From: an uncultured Lachnospiraceae bacterium
GTDB taxonomy: Bacteria; Bacillota; Clostridia; Lachnospirales; Lachnospiraceae
Length of the DNA: 64,000 nt
Direction: 5' to 3'
NCBI GenBank assembly: GCA_900315735.1
Contig: ONAD01000002.1
Location: 13,060 to 77,059, forward strand
Part shown: piece after piece, positions 59,095 to 64,000 of the stretch
Layout of the letters: every line of letters begins with the position of its first letter
Position numbering within the stretch: position 1 is the first letter of the stretch
Program-made: the position numbers and the translations under genes
The notes under the pieces: generated by a model
What the model saw: the letters and a program-made list of their open reading frames with translations, nothing else
Databases searched by the model: none
What the model was told of the DNA's origin: nothing

Positions 59095-59378
59095 TAGATG
59101 GTAAACGCGAGGAAGAAGAGAGTACATCTATCGGAATTGTACAGAGAGTTCCAATGAACCGCAGGGTTTTGCTGAGATGGAATCAAGGGTGATAGATGGA
59201 AGATGGCTTTGGAGTGGCGAGGCTGAATCCTAAGAGACAAGGCTTCGACAGGACCGCCTGTTATAGCGGGAAGTATTGCAGGATACTTCATGAGGCGCAT
59301 ACTGCAAGGTATGTGTAAAATAGAAGTGGTAACACGGATAACACCCGTCTTCTTTCATTAGAAGGCGGGATTTTTTTT
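59095..59378 (+). ncRNA. T-box leader controlling metG
   Basis: A Stem I upper part is seen as CAGAGAGTTCC (from 59142) with GCTGAGATGGAATC. The probable specifier is ATG (59203-59205) in GAAGATGGCTTTGGAG, matching methionine. The T-box bulge TGGT (59327-59330) sits in GAAGTGGTAACACGG. The terminator CCCGTCTTCT (59344-59353) with AGAAGGCGGG (59360-59369) and eight T closes it. Uncharged tRNA-Met should pair with the specifier and the TGGT bulge and allow read-through into metG. Confidence 0.9.
59344..59378 (+). terminator. T-box terminator hairpin
   Basis: A 10-bp stem (59344-59353 / 59360-59369, one G-T pair) with a 6-base loop and ATTTTTTTT tail. It alternates with the antiterminator that contains TGGT. 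Confidence 0.85.
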
Positions 59379-59514
59379 CGCGAGTAGCGATGAAAATGCC
59401 GTGCTTGCACGAGCATTTGAGGAGCACCGCGAAAACCTGTGAAACGAAGTTTCTCAGGTCGCGAGTAGCGAAATGCGGCTCGCAGGAACACTTGAGAAAC
59501 GAAGTTTCTCAGGT
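59379..59514 (+). repeat. CGCGAGTAGC-family double repeat between T-box and metG, copy 6
   Basis: CGCGAGTAGC occurs at 59379 and again at 59460, and GAAACGAAGTTTCTCAGGT at 59441 and 59496 (exact 19-bp copies). The repeat GAAAC-GAA-GTTTC is self-complementary. The hairpin AAATGCCGTGC/GCACGAGCATTT (59394-59416) corresponds to 34204-34228 with compensating changes. The block lengthens the metG leader by about 135 nt. Confidence 0.65.
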
Positions 59515-59536
59515 AGTGAAGAAAAGGAGAATGAAG

Positions 59537-61537
59537 ATGAGCAGCAAAGGAAAGTTTTACATGACCACCGCGATTGCCTACACATCAGGCAAACCGCACA
59601 TTGGAAACACCTATGAGATTGTACTGGCAGACGCAATCGCAAGATACAAGAGACTGGAAGGCTATGATGTATATTTCCAGACTGGTACCGATGAACATGG
59701 ACAGAAGATTGAATTAAAGGCAGAGGAAAAAGGAATCACACCGAAGCAGTTCGTAGACGAAGTTGCAGGAGAAGTAAAGAGAATCTGGGATTTGATGAAT
59801 ACTTCTTATGATAATTTTGTGCGTACCACAGATGAAGACCATGAGACACAGGTTAAGAAGATTTTCAAGAAACTTTATGATAAAGGTGATATTTATAAGG
59901 GTTCCTATGAGGGACTTTACTGTACTCCGTGTGAGTCATTCTGGACAGAATCCCAGTTAGTAGATGGAAAATGTCCGGACTGTGGCCGTGAAGTGCAGCC
60001 GGCAAAAGAAGAAGCATACTTCTTTAAAATGAGCAAATATGCAGACCGCTTAATCGAGCATATCAACACTCATCCGGAATTTATTCAGCCGGTATCCCGT
60101 AAGAATGAGATGATGAACAACTTCTTACTTCCGGGACTTCAGGATTTATGTGTATCCAGAACCTCATTTTCCTGGGGAATTCCTGTAGATTTTGATCCAA
60201 AGCATGTAGTATATGTATGGCTGGATGCACTGACCAACTACATTACCAAGATTGGATATGATGCAGATGGCAATTCTTCTGATTTATTCAAGAAGAACTG
60301 GCCGGCAGATTTACATCTGATTGGAAAAGACATCATCCGTTTCCATACCATTTACTGGCCGATTTTCTTAATGGCATTAGACCTGCCACTGCCAAAACAG
60401 GTATTTGGACATCCATGGCTCTTACAGGGTGGCGAGAAAATGAGTAAGTCTAAAGGAAATGTAATTTATGCAGATGATATGGTAGACCTCTTTGGTGTAG
60501 ATGCAACCCGTTATTTCGTATTGCATGAGATGCCATTTGAAAATGATGGAATCATTACCTGGGAGCTGGTTGTAGAGCGTTTCAATTCTGACCTTGCAAA
60601 CATCCTTGGAAACCTGGTAAGCCGTACCATTTCCATGAGCAATAAATATTTTGGCGGTGTTGTAAAGAGTACCGGAGTAACAGAAGAAGTAGATGATGAC
60701 TTGAAGGCAGTTGTAACCGGCGCAAGAGATAAGATTGCAGACAAGATGTCCGGACTTCGTGTGGCAGATGCCATTACAGAAGTATTTAACGTATTCCGCC
60801 GCTGCAACAAATATATCGATGAAACAGCACCTTGGGTATTGGCAAAGGATGAAGCAAAGAAAGACCGCTTAAGCGAGGTACTTTACAATCTGACTGAGTC
60901 CATCACCATCGGTGCAAGCCTTTTAGCAAGCTTCTTACCGGAGACTGCAGAGAAAATCGTAGCGCAGCTTAATACAGGACTTCGTGGCTTTGATGAGCTG
61001 AATCAGTTTGGACTTTATCCAAATGATAATAAAGTAACCGAGAAACCAGAGATTCTCTTCGCAAGATTAGACCCGAAGGAAGTAATGCCGAAGGTAGAGG
61101 CAATCCGTGCTGCCCAGAAAGCAGAATTTGAAGCAGAGCAGAAAGCATTAGGCAAAGAAGTTGAGACCGAAGCAAAAGCAGATGCTGCTGTCATCGACAT
61201 TGAGCCAAAAGAAGAAATCACTTATGATGATTTTATGAAAATGCAGTTCCAGGTTGGTGAAATCATCGAGTGTAAAGCAGTAGAGAAATCCAAGAAATTA
61301 CTGTGTTCACAGGTAAGAATCGGAAGCCAGGTAAAACAGATTGTATCCGGTATCCGCAAACAGTATACACCGGAAGAGATGGTCGGCAAGAAAGTTATGG
61401 TATTAGTAAACTTAAAACCGGCAAAACTTGCAGGTGTATTATCTGAAGGAATGTTACTTTGTGCAGAGGATGAAAATGGAGAATTAGCACTTCTGACACC
61501 GGAAAAGGATATGCCGGCAGGCGCAGAAATCTGCTAA
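59537..61537 (+). CDS. metG: Methionyl-tRNA synthetase
   Basis: I chose the ATG at 59537 (AAGGAG seven bases upstream); ATG 59531 is too close and longer frames run into repeats. 666 residues. Class I motifs HIGN (GKPHIGNTYEIVLAD) and KMSKS (GGEKMSKSKGNVIYADD) are present. A zinc knuckle with Cys (CTPCESFWTESQLVDGKCPD) is in the connective domain, then the anticodon domain, and a C-terminal tRNA-binding OB domain (FQVGEIIECKAVEKSKKLLC) that dimerises the enzyme. It is regulated by the T-box leader. Confidence 0.97.
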   Translation: MSSKGKFYMTTAIAYTSGKPHIGNTYEIVLADAIARYKRLEGYDVYFQTGTDEHGQKIELKAEEKGITPKQFVDEVAGEVKRIWDLMNTSYDNFVRTTDEDHETQVKKIFKKLYDKGDIYKGSYEGLYCTPCESFWTESQLVDGKCPDCGREVQPAKEEAYFFKMSKYADRLIEHINTHPEFIQPVSRKNEMMNNFLLPGLQDLCVSRTSFSWGIPVDFDPKHVVYVWLDALTNYITKIGYDADGNSSDLFKKNWPADLHLIGKDIIRFHTIYWPIFLMALDLPLPKQVFGHPWLLQGGEKMSKSKGNVIYADDMVDLFGVDATRYFVLHEMPFENDGIITWELVVERFNSDLANILGNLVSRTISMSNKYFGGVVKSTGVTEEVDDDLKAVVTGARDKIADKMSGLRVADAITEVFNVFRRCNKYIDETAPWVLAKDEAKKDRLSEVLYNLTESITIGASLLASFLPETAEKIVAQLNTGLRGFDELNQFGLYPNDNKVTEKPEILFARLDPKEVMPKVEAIRAAQKAEFEAEQKALGKEVETEAKADAAVIDIEPKEEITYDDFMKMQFQVGEIIECKAVEKSKKLLCSQVRIGSQVKQIVSGIRKQYTPEEMVGKKVMVLVNLKPAKLAGVLSEGMLLCAEDENGELALLTPEKDMPAGAEIC

Positions 61538-61601
61538 TCATAAGATTTTCAGATTAGTCGCATAAAGAAACAGCATATAAGGAAATAGCTATAGAAAGAA
61601 G

Positions 61602-61641
61602 CCCCGGAAGAACCATTGTAAATTGGTTTTTCCGGGGTTTT
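61602..61641. terminator. Terminator between metG and the ABC-2 permease operon
   Basis: CCCCGGAAGAACCA (61602-61615) pairs with TGGTTTTTCCGGGG (61624-61637), followed by TTTTC. It can stop both convergent units. Confidence 0.8.
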
Positions 61642-61644
61642 CTG

Positions 61645-62820
61645 TTAAGCGTTGTGGCTGCGTTTCTGGTATTTGCTGGAAACCAGATAAATACAGAACA
61701 CTGCGACGAAGAAGCCAAACTGGATACCGATAAAGCGCCAGTATTTTCCGGTGGTAAGTATTTCGTCCGACATGCCGCCCAGCATGGAATTGATACGGAC
61801 GTACCAGTAGGTTGGCAGGAAATGTGCTATAGCAAGAACACCTTTTCCCAAAAGGTACTGTGGAACGAAGATTCCGGAGAGGAAACTCAACCCCAGGGAG
61901 ACAACATTTGCAATCATACTGAGGGACTGCGCTTTGAGTGAAAAAGTACTTATAAGGAGTGAAAGTGCTACGGAAAACAGCAGAACCATGATACTGTTTA
62001 AAAGGCTGCGAAGGCCATTTACTGAAAACAGGCTGTCTGCTCCATAGATGAAAAGTGCAGTCAGGATAAAGAGCAGCCATACAAAGAGGCAGAATACAAT
62101 ACATCCTAGCGTAATCTGTGTATTTTTGGACTTTAAGGAAAGAGAGGAGCAGGAAATCCTTGCGCCTAAATCTTTCTGGTTAAAGGTTATCAAAATAGGA
62201 GTCATACCAAGTAACAGCATGTTAATGAGCACATAAGGAAGATACTGGAAGAAATAGGTGAGCCCAATCTGTGTACCTTTGACATTGTCCTCCTCAATGT
62301 TAAGAATCGAAGTATCATTTCCTTCGGAAAGTGCTTCAGCAGATTTTGTGACCGCTTCGGAAAGGGAAAAGCCACCCGCCATAAATAAGCGGACACTGGA
62401 AAGATACTCATTCACCTGCTGGTCTACAAAATAGCCATTGGAGCTGTCCTTGCGCATGGAAATCTGAAGAAAATCTTTGGCATCAGAGGCAGTAAGCTGT
62501 TCTTCAAAACCTTCCGGAATTGTTAAAATATAGTCAACCTCCTGATAATAAAGTGCATCCTGCAAGGTCATAGTATCCGTATCCTTTAAAGTAACCGGAT
62601 TGTGTATTGAGAAAAGATAATCACTTAAAGCGTGGCTTGCAGTGCTGTCATCCTCATCCATGATACAAATGTCTGCTTTGGTGGCAGTAAAAGAAGTCTC
62701 ATGGTCGGATGCCCCGATTTTGCTCAGGGCAATTACAATAACTGTAAAAATAATATAGTATAAAAGCACAGAAGGAAATCTCTTCTTTGCAATTTTCAGA
62801 AAAGTTTTAAATACTTGCAT
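61645..62820 (-). CDS. ABC-2 type exporter permease, second
   Basis: This is a 391-residue protein. An N-terminal membrane segment (SVLLYYIIFTVIVIALSKIG) is followed by a large external loop of about 160 residues (ADICIMDEDDSTASHALSDY). Then come five membrane segments, including LPYVLINMLLLGMTPILITF and NVVSLGLSFLSGIFVPQYLL. This is the YhgE/DrrB-like ABC-2 permease layout (PF12698 type). It overlaps the next permease gene by 14 bases. The substrate is unknown; drug or peptide export is common for this class. Confidence 0.9.
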   Translation of the reverse strand: MQVFKTFLKIAKKRFPSVLLYYIIFTVIVIALSKIGASDHETSFTATKADICIMDEDDSTASHALSDYLFSIHNPVTLKDTDTMTLQDALYYQEVDYILTIPEGFEEQLTASDAKDFLQISMRKDSSNGYFVDQQVNEYLSSVRLFMAGGFSLSEAVTKSAEALSEGNDTSILNIEEDNVKGTQIGLTYFFQYLPYVLINMLLLGMTPILITFNQKDLGARISCSSLSLKSKNTQITLGCIVFCLFVWLLFILTALFIYGADSLFSVNGLRSLLNSIMVLLFSVALSLLISTFSLKAQSLSMIANVVSLGLSFLSGIFVPQYLLGKGVLAIAHFLPTYWYVRINSMLGGMSDEILTTGKYWRFIGIQFGFFVAVFCIYLVSSKYQKRSHNA

Positions 62821-63976
62821 ATCTTTTCCTCCTTGTCAATAAGAATCCGCCAAAACAGAACAGGGCGGAAATGCCAACCAGTGTCAGAATGCATTGATAA
62901 TACTGGTTTAAATTATCCTGAATGCCTAGTGTATAGAATGCACGGGAAATCAGGGCAGCCGGTGAAATCCGGTTAATAATCGGGCAGGCATTTTCTACGA
63001 TAATCCACATATTTCCAACCATAAGTCCGCTTAAGAAGCAAAGCAGCAGGCTGCCGGAGGTAAGAATTCCCTGTTTCATTCCTTCGGAAAAGGTTCCGAT
63101 GGCACCTACGAAAAAGCCCATGGTAGTTCCGGTCAGACATCCTACAAATACAGTAAGGATTGCCAGTGGGAGATGGTAGGTTAAATCAATCTTAAGCACC
63201 AGTACAATAAATGCAAAGGAAACCATATTACAGATAAACTGGAATAGTACATTGGCAAAAAGCTCTGCTACAATGACCTTCATTTTATGAACCGGAGAGA
63301 TATTGCGTCTTGCACCGATGGCGGAGAGATTTCCCTGGTTATTAAGGGAAACATACAGTCCGGAAAGGCTGGTAAAGAGACATGCCATAGCCATCAGATT
63401 GTAAAAGTACTGTGTATAGGTATCAGTATTATGTTTATTTAAAGAAACTTCCTTTGTATAGGAAACCTGCTCAGAGAGGCTTTTAAGCAGTGCTTCTAAG
63501 TTCTCCGGGTGATTTTTGGCAGTATCCACAATGGCAGTAACAGAGGAATTGTACTGCTTTACAAATGCCTGCAAAATACTCTGATTCATGCGGACGGTAT
63601 CAGAGTTGGAAGAAGAAACCGTAAGGGAAAGTGTGGTTGTATCAGATGAAGAATCGTCTGTATACAAAATACCATCCACCGTCTGGTCCTTTAACAGGGA
63701 CACGGCTTTCTCTTCTGTGCAGTAGGTTGGAACAAAGAGGGCGACCCCATCTTTTATTTCCGTTTTTTCTAAAAATGTCTTGATATTTTTTAATGCGACC
63801 GAATTATTTTCTTCTACAACAGCAACGGAAATCGGTTTCTGTATTTCAGAACTGCTGATATTGGAAAATGCTGCCTTGAACATAATGCCAAGCAGAATCG
63901 GAAAAAGCAGTATCCAGAACATCTGCTCCCTATTTCTAAGGAGAATCCGGAAATGATATTTCATGATTTGAAGCAT
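62807..63976 (-). CDS. ABC-2 type exporter permease, first
   Basis: This is a 389-residue protein with the same layout as its neighbour: YHFRILLRNREQMFWILLFP near the N-terminus, a long external loop, then membrane segments (MACLFTSLSGLYVSLNNQGN; ILTSGSLLLCFLSGLMVGNM). AGGAGG lies eight bases before the ATG at 63976. A TAG-terminated minus-strand frame (AGA GAC TAG, ending near 63989) just upstream is probably the end of the ATP-binding protein gene, which lies outside the window. The two permeases likely form a heterodimer. Confidence 0.9.
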   Translation of the reverse strand: MLQIMKYHFRILLRNREQMFWILLFPILLGIMFKAAFSNISSSEIQKPISVAVVEENNSVALKNIKTFLEKTEIKDGVALFVPTYCTEEKAVSLLKDQTVDGILYTDDSSSDTTTLSLTVSSSNSDTVRMNQSILQAFVKQYNSSVTAIVDTAKNHPENLEALLKSLSEQVSYTKEVSLNKHNTDTYTQYFYNLMAMACLFTSLSGLYVSLNNQGNLSAIGARRNISPVHKMKVIVAELFANVLFQFICNMVSFAFIVLVLKIDLTYHLPLAILTVFVGCLTGTTMGFFVGAIGTFSEGMKQGILTSGSLLLCFLSGLMVGNMWIIVENACPIINRISPAALISRAFYTLGIQDNLNQYYQCILTLVGISALFCFGGFLLTRRKRYASI

Positions 63977-64000
63977 ATCTTTTTCCTCCTAGTCTCTTAA

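Noticed and set aside
59224-59232. TTCGACA resembling a Spo0A box
   Set aside because: It lies inside the transcribed T-box RNA, single copy, and is explained by the leader structure.
59379-59514. Possible CRISPR-like array
   Set aside because: Only two copies of each repeat, no regular spacer length and no cas genes. The repeats belong to the dispersed intergenic family.

Overview
The window looks like a chromosomal stretch from a spore-forming, Gram-positive anaerobe of the Clostridia, most likely family Lachnospiraceae. The evidence is moderate-to-low GC, strong AGGAGG-type ribosome binding sites, lipobox lipoproteins, spmA/spmB, a Spo0A-type output domain, a T-box leader, a Mn riboswitch, and the yaaR-holB-yaaT-rsmI neighbourhood typical of Firmicutes. 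No phage, insertion sequence or CRISPR array was seen. The window cuts a DUF58 gene at the left edge and an ABC-2 exporter operon at the right edge.

Layout. 1-3.4 kb: DUF58 and transglutaminase-like pair. 3.5-9.5 kb: tandem hemerythrin, DegV and a divergent TetR regulator, trmB with a secreted prenyltransferase-repeat protein, and a D-Ala-D-Ala carboxypeptidase. 9.6-12.9 kb: a DnaA-box cluster, an unknown gene, an AbiEi/AbiEii-like pair whose toxin partner has lost its catalytic residues, and a MobA-MobB fusion with a decayed P-loop. 13-15.4 kb: a GHKL sensor kinase, a response regulator with a Spo0A-type DNA-binding domain and, between them on the opposite strand, a 13-codon open frame with an ideal ribosome binding site. 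15.7-18.8 kb: a YefM/YoeB module with four 12-bp-spaced operator repeats, and a surface leucine-rich-repeat protein split by one in-frame TGA.

18.8-26.6 kb is a housekeeping run: decarboxylase, guanylate-kinase-like, yaaR, holB, yaaT, methyltransferase, lgt and rsmI. A second toxin-antitoxin pair sits between lgt and rsmI. 26.7-34.1 kb: DUF885 lipoprotein, spmA - response regulator - spmB, initiator tRNA, sortase B, Sir2 deacylase, DUF951 and the rpsF-ssb-rpsR operon. 34.3-43 kb: lipoproteins, an ABC importer with a PHP phosphoesterase, and an Rpn-type nuclease between twin hairpins. 43.2-51.3 kb is a phosphate regulon: pstSCAB, phoU, a Na/Pi cotransporter and a PhoB/PhoR-type pair, in which the PstS halves are in swapped order. 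51.4-53.1 kb: Mn riboswitch, mntP and a Na/Ca exchanger. 53.2-64 kb: DUF3298 lipoprotein, a 370-bp structured inverted-repeat element, zinc-ribbon protein, BMP-type lipoprotein with a chemoreceptor, CarD, T-box and metG, and two ABC-2 permeases.

The most promising undescribed items are the peptide/kinase/Spo0A-type regulator locus at 12992-15536, the 54548-54917 element, a family of CGCGAGTAGC intergenic elements that follow terminators across the window, the DnaA-box cluster, and the catalytically dead AbiE-like pair. All functional statements are read from sequence and family knowledge without database searches.
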